From: an uncultured bacterium
Lineage (GTDB): Bacteria; Patescibacteriota; Minisyncoccia; Phycocordibacterales; CAIZLB01
Direction of reading: 5' to 3'
Assembly (NCBI GenBank): GCA_903936565.1
Contig: CAIZVZ010000011.1
Span: forward strand, 1-35,072
Length of the DNA: 35,072 bases
The notes under the pieces were generated by a model. That model worked only from the letters and a program-made list of their open reading frames with translations. It did not search any database and had not been told where the DNA came from. Positions 15,331-22,460 of this stretch are shown here, piece after piece; within the stretch, counting starts at the first letter, position 1; each line of letters starts with the position of its first letter. The position numbers and the translations under genes were made by a program.

Positions 15331-16500
15331 TTATGCAAAAAGTTTTTTGTTGTTGAAAAGTGTTCCAGCAATCATAGCTGCATCCAAATCTTGATTAATG
15401 TTAGCCTCTTTATCTACCTCACATAGCGGAAACATATCTGCTACTTCAATTATTTTAACTTCAAATTTACCCTCGGTTAATGCAAATTGATTGTATTCTT
15501 CATTTTCCACAAATTGCTTGAATATTTTTGCAACATCCGATTGTGCAAAGAGATAAAAGTCCTTAGGGAGCAAACCGTTTGATGTAATTTGCTTAAGAAC
15601 AGTTGAAAATCCACCTAGCCACTCTTTCTCAATCATCTTTAATACTTCAGAAACTTTTTGTCTTGTTACTTCATCCAATTTATTATTCAAATACGCATCA
15701 ATTAGGGATTCTGCCATATCCTCTGCACAACCCATTATCTTGGCCATATTTTCCATGACAAAATACTTTCCATAAGGGAAAGATCCGGTGTCTCTTAAAA
15801 TGTTTTCTTTAATTATCAAAACTTCAGTAAGCGCTGAAGTAATATCAATAACAGTGTAATCCTTGATATTTGGGTACAAGTCTCCTATCGCTGAAAAAGA
15901 TACGAGGGACTGAGAGTGTATATGAATATTATTTAAGTGGAAATTACTACTAATAATATTTTCTATCTTTTTTACAGATTCAGTTCTGGCATAACTAGTG
16001 AAGACATTTATGTTGATGTCTTTTACTTTCTTTCCGATTGGATTAATAACATTGTATCCATTTACAACAACTGATAAAAAGTTTTGCTCTAGGACTGTAA
16101 CATTATCTTTTTCGCCAGTATATGCTTTTACGATATTGGAAGTTGCCTTGTCAATTAACTTTTCCGTCACAAGGAAAGGTGTAGCTTCCTGCATCTTAAT
16201 AGTTTTTGTTTCAGATAGATACCAAGGTGATGACATGACAACTAGTGCAGTATCAGGCTTTCCGCATTTAGCATTATGCAACTTGGGAAAATCTTCAGTT
16301 TTAATTGTCTTGAGTAGAGTTTCAAATTCAGCTAATATTAGAGCCTCTAGTTGAGCCCTATCTCTTTCAGGATTATATTTCAAATCACTTTTTCTAGCAG
16401 AAAGAACAATTGGTTTTTTCCCTTTTTCATGAAGCACCAAACTTCCTTTGACAACGCCATTTCCAACATAAGCAATAATAGATGTGCTAGTGGTTTTCAT
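15331..16500 (-). CDS. Actin-fold ATPase-like protein (FtsA/PilM type), divergent
   Basis: The 389-aa protein (from the ATG at 16500) has the rhythm of FtsA/PilM-type actin-like proteins. An N-terminal beta-hairpin reads STSIIAYVGNGVVKGSLVL, a central phosphate-2-like strand reads DYTVIDITSALTEVLIIKENIL, and a DTGSFPYGKYFV segment follows. The end reads AAMIAGTLF, like the final helix of that fold. The Gly-rich nucleotide loops are weaker than in true FtsA, so ATP binding is uncertain. The listed 16542 start would place a near-consensus promoter inside the gene, so I use 16500. Its pairing with a membrane protein that has a long cytoplasmic tail suggests a PilM-PilN-like arrangement. No other pilus genes are in the window. 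Confidence 0.65.
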   Translation of the reverse strand: MKTTSTSIIAYVGNGVVKGSLVLHEKGKKPIVLSARKSDLKYNPERDRAQLEALILAEFETLLKTIKTEDFPKLHNAKCGKPDTALVVMSSPWYLSETKTIKMQEATPFLVTEKLIDKATSNIVKAYTGEKDNVTVLEQNFLSVVVNGYNVINPIGKKVKDININVFTSYARTESVKKIENIISSNFHLNNIHIHSQSLVSFSAIGDLYPNIKDYTVIDITSALTEVLIIKENILRDTGSFPYGKYFVMENMAKIMGCAEDMAESLIDAYLNNKLDEVTRQKVSEVLKMIEKEWLGGFSTVLKQITSNGLLPKDFYLFAQSDVAKIFKQFVENEEYNQFALTEGKFEVKIIEVADMFPLCEVDKEANINQDLDAAMIAGTLFNNKKLFA

Positions 16501-16507
16501 TAGTAAT

Positions 16508-16536
16508 ATTATAGCACCCAGTATGTGATTATTCAA
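16508..16536 (-). promoter_or_regulatory. Promoter TTGAAT-17-TATAAT with TG extension
   Basis: The minus strand reads TTGAAT, a 17-nt spacer ending in TGC, then a perfect TATAAT. The -10 ends 7 nt before the ATG at 16500, so transcription should start at or next to the A of the start codon. This fixes the gene start and argues against the 16542 start. Confidence 0.8.
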
Positions 16537-16587
16537 AATCATCGTTTGGATGATTCTTCAAAATTAACCAGATGCTAATAGTGAGGT

Positions 16588-16902
16588 TTAATTGAAAACC
16601 GCAGGAACTATAACTCTGCATAACGTGATCGCTGCCATTATAAATGGAATCACGACACCAAACACAGGAATTATTTTTCTGAAGCCACGTTCTTTTATGA
16701 ATCCATTTGTCCATGTAATAAAAACAAAGGTATTCACACAGATTTGTAACAAACCAGCAAACAAGCCGGATTGGACTATAGCGGGACTATACACTACCCC
16801 AAAGTATTCCAATACAAAAGGGTTGGCAATCAAGAAAAGTGAAAGGCCACAAACTCCTGAGATAACCATCCAAATTCTTGATTTTTTAAGAGTGCTTTTC
16901 AT
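16588..16902 (-). CDS. Small multi-pass membrane protein of unknown function
   Basis: This 104-aa protein is almost entirely hydrophobic. After a basic start (MKSTLKKSRIW), three transmembrane segments can be drawn (about 11-30, 41-62 and 78-99), with a positively charged loop (FIKERGFRK) between the last two. It is not recognised. The minus frame was chosen over an overlapping plus-strand ORF of similar length because it has the typical basic-then-hydrophobic membrane profile. It lies downstream of alaS and upstream of the actin-like gene, with 45-90 nt gaps on both sides. Confidence 0.65.
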   Translation of the reverse strand: MKSTLKKSRIWMVISGVCGLSLFLIANPFVLEYFGVVYSPAIVQSGLFAGLLQICVNTFVFITWTNGFIKERGFRKIIPVFGVVIPFIMAAITLCRVIVPAVFN

Positions 16903-16947
16903 ATTAATAAATTAACTGTAGTTAAAATACCACAGACGTGTAGACGA

Positions 16948-18825
16948 CTACTCCAACACTGCCTTGATACGTCTAACCCCCGCAGAAACAGCTTCCTCTT
17001 TTTGGATTTTAAAGTGACCAAGCTCGCTTGTATTCTTTACGTGAGGGCCTCCACAGAATTCTTTTGAGAATGCTTCTTCTATTGTGTTACCAATATAGTA
17101 CAAAGTTACTTTATCGCCATACTTTTCACCGAAGAAGTGAAGTGCTCCTGTTTTCTCAGCTTCTTCAATTGGAAGTTCAACAACATTCACTGTTAATGCG
17201 TCAGCGATTTTTTTATTAACGATATCTTCAACTTGTTGTTTTTCCTCATCAGTCATCTTTGCTGTGTGAGCAAAGTCAAAACGTAATCTCTCAGCTGTAA
17301 TATTACTTCCCTTTTGTGAGACATGAGTTCCAAGGACCTCACGAAGTGCCTGATGTAGTAAGTGAGTAGCTGTGTGATACTTAATTGAAATATCACTCGT
17401 ATCCCCCATTCCTCCTTTGAATTTCTGACCCGCGCCAGAACGAGAAAGGTCTTGGTGCTTCTTCATTTCTTCTTCAAATGCCTCTTTGTCAACCTTAAGA
17501 CCAATCTCCCCAGCCATTTCAATTGTCATTTCAACAGGAAAGCCGTAGGTGCTAAATAGGACGAAGGCATCTTTTCCACTTATCAAATTTTCGCTTGAGT
17601 TTTTGTTTTCTCCACCTTCCACCCCCAGTTTTTTAACAATTCTATCAAACTCTTTAAGACCGTGAGAAAGTGTGTTTCTAAACTTCTGTTCTTCATTATC
17701 AATTGTAATTTTTATTGTCTCTCTTTGACGAGCAACATTTTCGTAAATATCAGCATAAGTATTTACAACCGCATCAGCAATCCAGAATAGTGAACCTTTT
17801 TTAAGTCCCAAATTATCAGCAAATCTAACAGCGCGTCGAAGAAGCCTTCTTAAGATATAGCCCTGATCAGTGTTTGATGGAATTACACCGTCAGAAATCA
17901 GCATCACAGATGTTCTGACGTGATCTGCAACAATTCTCTTTGCACGAAGTGCGTCTTTTTTACTTAAGGTTGTTGGGCTTTGAAGTTGAGCTGGGGAAGG
18001 ATTTAATTCAGCATGTTGTGTATCAATTTTTGCAAAAATTTCCTCAAAAATATCTGTATCATAAAAATTATCCTTTCCGTTTAATGCCAAACAGAATCTC
18101 TCAAATCCAGCACCTGTATCAACATTCTTATTTGCCAACTTTCCAACAATCTCGCCATCCTTCTTTTCAAATTCCATGAAGACATTATTCCAAATCTCTA
18201 CAAGCTCTTGAGTTTCCTCAGAAGCCGTCCAATATTCCTCATGAGTTAAACCTTCTGTGTGCTTACCAGTTATATCGTAAAAGATTTCTGTGTCAGCTCC
18301 ACAAGGACCATTGTCTCCTGCGCTCCACCAATTATTTTTTTCTGGAAGGAAAAAAATTCTGTTTCCCTTAACACCGTGCTTATCAAAAATTTCCTTCCAA
18401 ATAGCCGCACTTTCTTCATCCTTTGGTGCATTTTTATCACCCTCAAAACATGTCACATAAAGTCTATTTGGATCAATACCAAAACCTTCCTCCTTAGAAG
18501 TTAGAAGTTCAAAACTCCAATTAATAGATTCTTTCTTAAAATAGTCACCCAATGACCAATTACCCATCATCTCGAAGAATGTTGCATGAGTGTTGTCTCC
18601 GACTGATTCTAGGTCAATTGTTCTAACGCATTTTTGTATGCTACAAAGTCGAGTTCCAAGTGGGTGTTTTTCCCCTAATAGATATGGGACAAGGGGTTGC
18701 ATACCAGCTGTGTTGAATAAAACTGAAGGGTCATTCTCAGGGACAAGTGATGTACTAGGTAATACTGCGTGGCCTCTTTTCTCAAAAAAACCTAAATATT
18801 TTTGACGTATTTCTTTAGAATTCAT
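16948..18825 (-). CDS. alaS: Alanine-tRNA ligase, short form lacking the C-Ala domain
   Basis: AlaRS charges tRNA-Ala. The start is set at the ATG at 18825 (MNSKEIRQKYLGFFEKRGH), the conserved family N-terminus, giving 625 aa. The 29 extra residues of the listed ORF are not AlaRS-like and overlap the promoter. The class II catalytic core is complete: motif 1 region PSTSLVPENDPSVLFNTAGM, FFEMMGNWSLGDYFK, and motif 3 TGAGFERF. The tRNA-recognition domain follows, then the editing domain with its zinc ligands (HTATHLLHQAL and CGGPHV). The protein ends at VSAGVRRIKAVLE, exactly where the editing domain ends. The usual ~200-aa oligomerisation/C-Ala domain is missing, with no sign of a frameshift. 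Confidence 0.97.
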   Translation of the reverse strand: MNSKEIRQKYLGFFEKRGHAVLPSTSLVPENDPSVLFNTAGMQPLVPYLLGEKHPLGTRLCSIQKCVRTIDLESVGDNTHATFFEMMGNWSLGDYFKKESINWSFELLTSKEEGFGIDPNRLYVTCFEGDKNAPKDEESAAIWKEIFDKHGVKGNRIFFLPEKNNWWSAGDNGPCGADTEIFYDITGKHTEGLTHEEYWTASEETQELVEIWNNVFMEFEKKDGEIVGKLANKNVDTGAGFERFCLALNGKDNFYDTDIFEEIFAKIDTQHAELNPSPAQLQSPTTLSKKDALRAKRIVADHVRTSVMLISDGVIPSNTDQGYILRRLLRRAVRFADNLGLKKGSLFWIADAVVNTYADIYENVARQRETIKITIDNEEQKFRNTLSHGLKEFDRIVKKLGVEGGENKNSSENLISGKDAFVLFSTYGFPVEMTIEMAGEIGLKVDKEAFEEEMKKHQDLSRSGAGQKFKGGMGDTSDISIKYHTATHLLHQALREVLGTHVSQKGSNITAERLRFDFAHTAKMTDEEKQQVEDIVNKKIADALTVNVVELPIEEAEKTGALHFFGEKYGDKVTLYYIGNTIEEAFSKEFCGGPHVKNTSELGHFKIQKEEAVSAGVRRIKAVLE

Positions 18826-18832
18826 GTCATCT

Positions 18833-18841
18833 AATATAGCA
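18833..18841 (-). promoter_or_regulatory. alaS extended -10 promoter (TGC-TATATT)
   Basis: TGCTATATT on the minus strand ends 7 nt before the preferred alaS ATG, predicting a leaderless message. The -35 (TATGCA at 17 nt) is weak. The box supports the 18825 start over 18912. Confidence 0.65.
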
Positions 18842-18929
18842 GATTTGGGGTGGTTTGCATACTGGTGTAATACGCGCACTATGTCCGACGATAGATAATA
18901 ATTCTGCAACAAAAAAGAATATATTATTA

Positions 18930-18963
18930 TAAAATGCGCCCCGCAGTACGCATACTGCGGGGC
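18930..18963 (-). terminator. Strong terminator of the GC-rich island gene
   Basis: An 11-bp perfect stem (GCCCCGCAGTA/TACTGCGGGGC, 18938-18963) with a 4-nt loop is followed on the minus strand by GCATTTTATAATAAT. It lies 42 nt downstream of the 265-aa gene. It is much more GC-rich than any other hairpin in the window. Confidence 0.75.
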
Positions 18964-19005
18964 CGAAGTTCCTACAACCTCGAAAGTGACATGAGCGTAA
19001 CAGCT

Positions 19006-19803
19006 CTACGTGGCTGATTCTGCAGCGGTTATACATTGGGACAAGTCAGGATCTTTCTCATCTTTGATACCGAATAGCTCGATTTGCTTAAGGGCCATTT
19101 CAAGACGAGTGCTGAGACATTCGAGCCTTTCTTGCAAATCATCACGAGTTGTTTCATCCAGGTCGGGACATTCAACCACATGAGCAATGAGTCGCAAGAG
19201 ACTCGCTTTTTCAGCTCTCACCCTCGCGATGAGGTCCAGGGCGTGTTCAGACCCAAACAGTTCATTGTGATACCAGTAAAGGTCTTCACTCATGAGATGC
19301 CTAGTGAACGCACCTAGGTAAACTAGACCCAACTGCATTTGTTTCCGGACAAGAGCGTTATCGTCCATCTCGTCCTTTGCCTTCAGCTTCTTGTCCTTGA
19401 TGTGCCCATAGATTAGATGAAGCAACAGAATGAAAGCGATAGCGGCAAGCAGGGCCCATGCGTGAGTTTCCGTGGTTTTTTGATGCCAAGCTCCATCCTT
19501 AAGCAAGGACCGCAGAAAAAGATACAGCAGGGCCGCCCAGACGAGGTAAAGCCAAATCAGTAGGCCTTTGTACCACATGGTGATCGTTGAGAACCTGCTC
19601 CACCTGGCGGACGCGAGGAGTTCATCCTCGCATGCCTGCTTGATGTTACAGGAATATGTGTTTTCGTAGTTTGCAACGAGTTTGGGATCGATGCAATCGA
19701 CCCATTCGGTGCCAAGTGAATCGGTTGTTTTTCCTTGTGATCCATTGACCACTAATAATTCTGACATGTAGGTAATTTCTATAGCTGTGTGAAAGGACAA
19801 CAT
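19006..19803 (-). CDS. Two-TM protein with helical cytoplasmic tail, unknown function, probably acquired
   Basis: I do not recognise this 265-aa protein. About 75 polar residues with several Cys come first (DCID, SCNIKQACEDE). Two transmembrane segments follow at about 79-99 (LLIWLYLVWAALLYLFL) and 113-133 (AWALLAAIAFILLLHLIY). A ~130-residue helical C-terminal domain, likely coiled coil (RVRAEKASLLRLIAHVVE, LQERLECLSTRLEMALKQIE), ends the protein. The start at 19803 is supported by a strong Shine-Dalgarno (AGGAG, 6 nt upstream of the ATG), unlike the native genes. Hand-counted blocks are about 43-55% GC against about 30% in a neighbouring pepF block. It has its own GC-rich terminator. These points suggest recent transfer or an assembly join. 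Confidence 0.75.
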   Translation of the reverse strand: MLSFHTAIEITYMSELLVVNGSQGKTTDSLGTEWVDCIDPKLVANYENTYSCNIKQACEDELLASARWSRFSTITMWYKGLLIWLYLVWAALLYLFLRSLLKDGAWHQKTTETHAWALLAAIAFILLLHLIYGHIKDKKLKAKDEMDDNALVRKQMQLGLVYLGAFTRHLMSEDLYWYHNELFGSEHALDLIARVRAEKASLLRLIAHVVECPDLDETTRDDLQERLECLSTRLEMALKQIELFGIKDEKDPDLSQCITAAESAT

Positions 19804-19864
19804 GGAACTCTCCTAGATAGTAACGTATTCCAGACAAGGTCCGGATATACATCAAACAGGAGCC

Positions 19865-19940
19865 ATGCGTAATCCGGAACAGTTAGCCAAACTATTCTGC
19901 CAGAACCATAACATGAATTGCTCCGTCTGTAAATATTACC
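19865..19940 (+). pseudogene. Cut-off start of a divergent ORF at the island edge
   Basis: An AGGAG box precedes an ATG on the plus strand by only 2 nt. The first ~25 codons (MRNPEQLAKLFCQNHNMNCSVC...) look protein-like, with three Cys. The frame then runs antisense into the end of pepF, where its composition changes to the host type. This looks like the 5' end of a foreign gene whose body was lost at the island boundary. The frame is too short to assign a family. Confidence 0.35.
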
Positions 19941-19941
19941 C

Positions 19942-21792
19942 TTATTTCCCCGCCTTCCTCACCTTGTTAACTATCGCCTCATATTTCTTAACATCATCCG
20001 AAATTGCATCAATTCCCGCTTGGATAAATTTAGGATCTGCAATATCGATTCCCGTCTTTAAGAAAATATCTCTTGGTGACATAGATTGGCCAGACCTTAG
20101 AAATTCCTCAACTTTTTCAATAAAATTATGATCTTCATTGTATTTTGCACAAAGCGCCCTACTTACAATTTGTCCTAATGCATAAGTGTAAACATAGAAG
20201 AAATATCTAAGGTGTGGAATGCCAATAAACGTATACCCATCATCTACCGTTGAAGCAAAAACAGGACCTACAAAATTCTTTGATTCTTTATAAAACATTT
20301 CAGCCATTTCTTCCTTCGATGCTCCACCATCCTTTCTAATTTTATCGTGTAGTGCTAATTCAAAATTAAAAAATGAAATCTGTCTAAAAACCGAACCTAT
20401 ATCACCCTTCATCTTTTCATCCAATAACCGTAGTCTTTCCTGATCGTTTTCTGCATTTTCAATCAAATCATCAATGACAAGTTGCTCAAAAAATGTACTG
20501 GCAACTTCAGCGACGGATATGGTGTAATCCTCATATAACACAGGCTGACCTTTTGCTAACTCTGAGTGAATAGAGTGACCCATTTCATGTGATAATGTAC
20601 AAATATCATCAATGCTTCCAATGGCATTCATTAGGACATAAGTTGGAACATTGTGACCCGGTGAACAATATGCGCCCGCTCGCTTACCTTTTCTTGGTAG
20701 AAAATCAATTTGTCCATTTTCCGCAAAAGATTTTACATAATTTGCAAACTCAGGTTTTATTTTATTAAAACTTTCAATTGTTTTACTCACTACTTCCTCC
20801 AAACTTATTTTCTTTTGTGTAGTCTTAGTAATCGGCGCATACAAGTCAGCAGAGCCCAATTTCTCCAATCCAAGTAGTTTTGCTCGAGCCTTGAAGAATC
20901 TATGAGATACCTTCATATTATCATTAATGACTTTTATGAGATTCTCTACTGTGTCCAAATCATTCTCATAACCTTCAACGGTTGCTTGATATGGTGTTTT
21001 ATAACCCCTAAGTTCATCTTCTATTTTTTTATCAGTATAAACTGCATTAAGCTCCGCTTCAGCCATGTGGCTTACCGCCTTTAAAACGGGTATAATCTTA
21101 TTTTGCAATTCATGTCTTTCTTTGAAGCCAAGTTGATGTCTAAGCATTAAAGCCTCTGATATAGGTATGTCTCTCTTTTGGAATTTAACTGTCTGAGCAT
21201 TCAAAAGCTTCTTTTGAGCATCAACCCACATTTTGTATGTTACCTGGTATTTTAAACTTAGTATTTTCTCTTCTGATTCAGACAATAGATGTTTGCCTGC
21301 TTCGAATGTTTTCTTTAAATAATATTTATAAGGTGCAAAAGATTTGTCATTCAAAATTTCCTTTTGCAATTTAGAGTCTAATTTGGAAAGTGAAAGTTCA
21401 AAGAAAATTATTTCATTTTCTGCTTTTATAATTCTTTGAGTCAAGAGACTTGTTCTTGATTTTCTTTCTTGGTTAGAAGAGTCTGCGTCATTCAATTTTG
21501 TTAAATACCAAATACACTTAGCAAAACCAGCTTCATCCTGCATTTTTTCCCAATCTTTCATCGCGCTCAAGATTGTTTTAGTAGAGCTTAAGAATTTCTT
21601 ATTTGAATACTTTTTAGCAAAAGCATTTCGTCTATCTTCCATCACTTTAATTTCTGCTTCAATCTTTGGGTCTTTGTCTCCACTGTATAATGCTGAAAAA
21701 TCCCATTCAGTTTTAAATGCGAATTTTTTAAGTTTAAGAGAAGTGTCAGCTTTTATCTTTGTGTTTTTACTTGTAGTTTTACCTTTATTCAT
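19942..21792 (-). CDS. pepF: M3-family oligoendopeptidase (PepF type)
   Basis: This is a zinc metallopeptidase that cleaves short peptides in the cytoplasm, helping recycle peptides and signal peptides. The 616-aa protein shows the M3 zinc site CTLSHEMGHSIHSELA (HExxH) with the downstream third ligand region SVAEVASTFFEQLVID. The conserved C-terminal DDGYTFIGIPHLRYFFYVYTYALGQIVS segment matches the oligoendopeptidase F clade. The N-terminus is basic and Lys/Thr-rich, followed by TEWDFSALYSG, the usual start of the mature fold. The ORF track uses a TTG at 21798. The ATG at 21792 is preferred, with an extended -10 box 6 nt before it. The GC-rich island abuts its 3' end without disrupting the stop. 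Confidence 0.93.
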   Translation of the reverse strand: MNKGKTTSKNTKIKADTSLKLKKFAFKTEWDFSALYSGDKDPKIEAEIKVMEDRRNAFAKKYSNKKFLSSTKTILSAMKDWEKMQDEAGFAKCIWYLTKLNDADSSNQERKSRTSLLTQRIIKAENEIIFFELSLSKLDSKLQKEILNDKSFAPYKYYLKKTFEAGKHLLSESEEKILSLKYQVTYKMWVDAQKKLLNAQTVKFQKRDIPISEALMLRHQLGFKERHELQNKIIPVLKAVSHMAEAELNAVYTDKKIEDELRGYKTPYQATVEGYENDLDTVENLIKVINDNMKVSHRFFKARAKLLGLEKLGSADLYAPITKTTQKKISLEEVVSKTIESFNKIKPEFANYVKSFAENGQIDFLPRKGKRAGAYCSPGHNVPTYVLMNAIGSIDDICTLSHEMGHSIHSELAKGQPVLYEDYTISVAEVASTFFEQLVIDDLIENAENDQERLRLLDEKMKGDIGSVFRQISFFNFELALHDKIRKDGGASKEEMAEMFYKESKNFVGPVFASTVDDGYTFIGIPHLRYFFYVYTYALGQIVSRALCAKYNEDHNFIEKVEEFLRSGQSMSPRDIFLKTGIDIADPKFIQAGIDAISDDVKKYEAIVNKVRKAGK

Positions 21793-21798
21793 TGGCAA

Positions 21799-21826
21799 AT
21801 AATAGCAGATTAGGGTGGAAATTCAA
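21799..21826 (-). promoter_or_regulatory. pepF promoter (TTGAAT-16-TATTAT with TGC extension)
   Basis: TTGAAT, a 16-nt spacer ending TGC, and TATTAT on the minus strand lie with the -10 ending 6 nt before the pepF ATG. The message would be leaderless. Confidence 0.65.
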
Positions 21827-21830
21827 AGTA

Positions 21831-22379
21831 TTAAGATCTATAGTTTTCTGTGATTGATATTATGATATTATCCTTGACTATTATATCCCATGGGTTGCCA
21901 GATCTCACATCCTCTTTATTGGATATTATATTTTTAAACTCTTCAAAATTTATATTACGATCATTAAGGGATGAACACTCACCGGCACCCTTACAGTCTG
22001 ATGTTATATTTATTATTTTTATTTTCACATCCGAGGCTATTCCAAAAGTTCTTATTTTTGGATTATCATTTATTATTGTTCCCCATGGCATATCGCCACC
22101 TTCGTGTCTGAAGGTAATGTAATCGATATCTATATAGTTTTTACCACCATTTACATATGCTGATTTTATGTAGCCACTTGCCTTTTCATCTACATTGTTG
22201 GATTTCACACTTTTTGATTCGGAACTATTTATTGCAACATTATCAATGGGTGTACTATTTGAAATAGGTTTTGTTGGTATTTTACTTTCTCTTAAATAGA
22301 TATAGGAACTACCACCAACAACTAGTGCTAAAATAACTACTGTTAAAGGAACAATAAATCCATTTTGAGTTTTTTTCAT
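21831..22379 (-). CDS. Exported single-pass protein of a CPR-type family, unknown function
   Basis: This 182-aa protein has a signal-anchor N-terminus (KKTQNGFIVPLTVVILALVVGGSSYIYL, shown in parts; TM about 11-29). A Ser/Asn-rich linker precedes a compact extracytoplasmic domain from about residue 68 onward (GYIKSAYVNGGKNYIDIDYI, then NPKIRTFGIASDVKI). I recall the YIDIDYI...NPKIRTF pattern from other small CPR exported proteins, but cannot name a domain. Two Cys (DCKGAGEC) lie close together and could form a small disulfide loop. It begins a transcription unit, with an extended -10 box 7 nt before its ATG, and precedes pepF. Confidence 0.72.
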   Translation of the reverse strand: MKKTQNGFIVPLTVVILALVVGGSSYIYLRESKIPTKPISNSTPIDNVAINSSESKSVKSNNVDEKASGYIKSAYVNGGKNYIDIDYITFRHEGGDMPWGTIINDNPKIRTFGIASDVKIKIINITSDCKGAGECSSLNDRNINFEEFKNIISNKEDVRSGNPWDIIVKDNIIISITENYRS

Positions 22380-22386
22380 GCATTAA

Positions 22387-22395
22387 ATTGTATCA
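22387..22395 (-). promoter_or_regulatory. Extended -10 box (TGA-TACAAT), leaderless spacing
   Basis: TGATACAAT on the minus strand ends 7 nt before the ATG of the 182-aa exported protein. The -35 region is poor. Confidence 0.55.
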
Positions 22396-22460
22396 TAAAT
22401 ACCCAATACATCCATACATCAACATGTGCCATTTCAAGAAAAATCTTATAAATTAAAATA

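Noticed and set aside
16592-16915. 107-aa plus-strand ORF opposite the small membrane protein
   Set aside because: It lacks the basic-then-hydrophobic profile of a real membrane protein and has no promoter. The minus-strand ORF explains the hydrophobic pattern better.
18826-18912. N-terminal 29-residue extension of alaS and the 69-aa ORF at 18827-19036
   Set aside because: The residues are unlike AlaRS and cover the extended -10 box. The family start MNSKEIRQKYL is at 18825.
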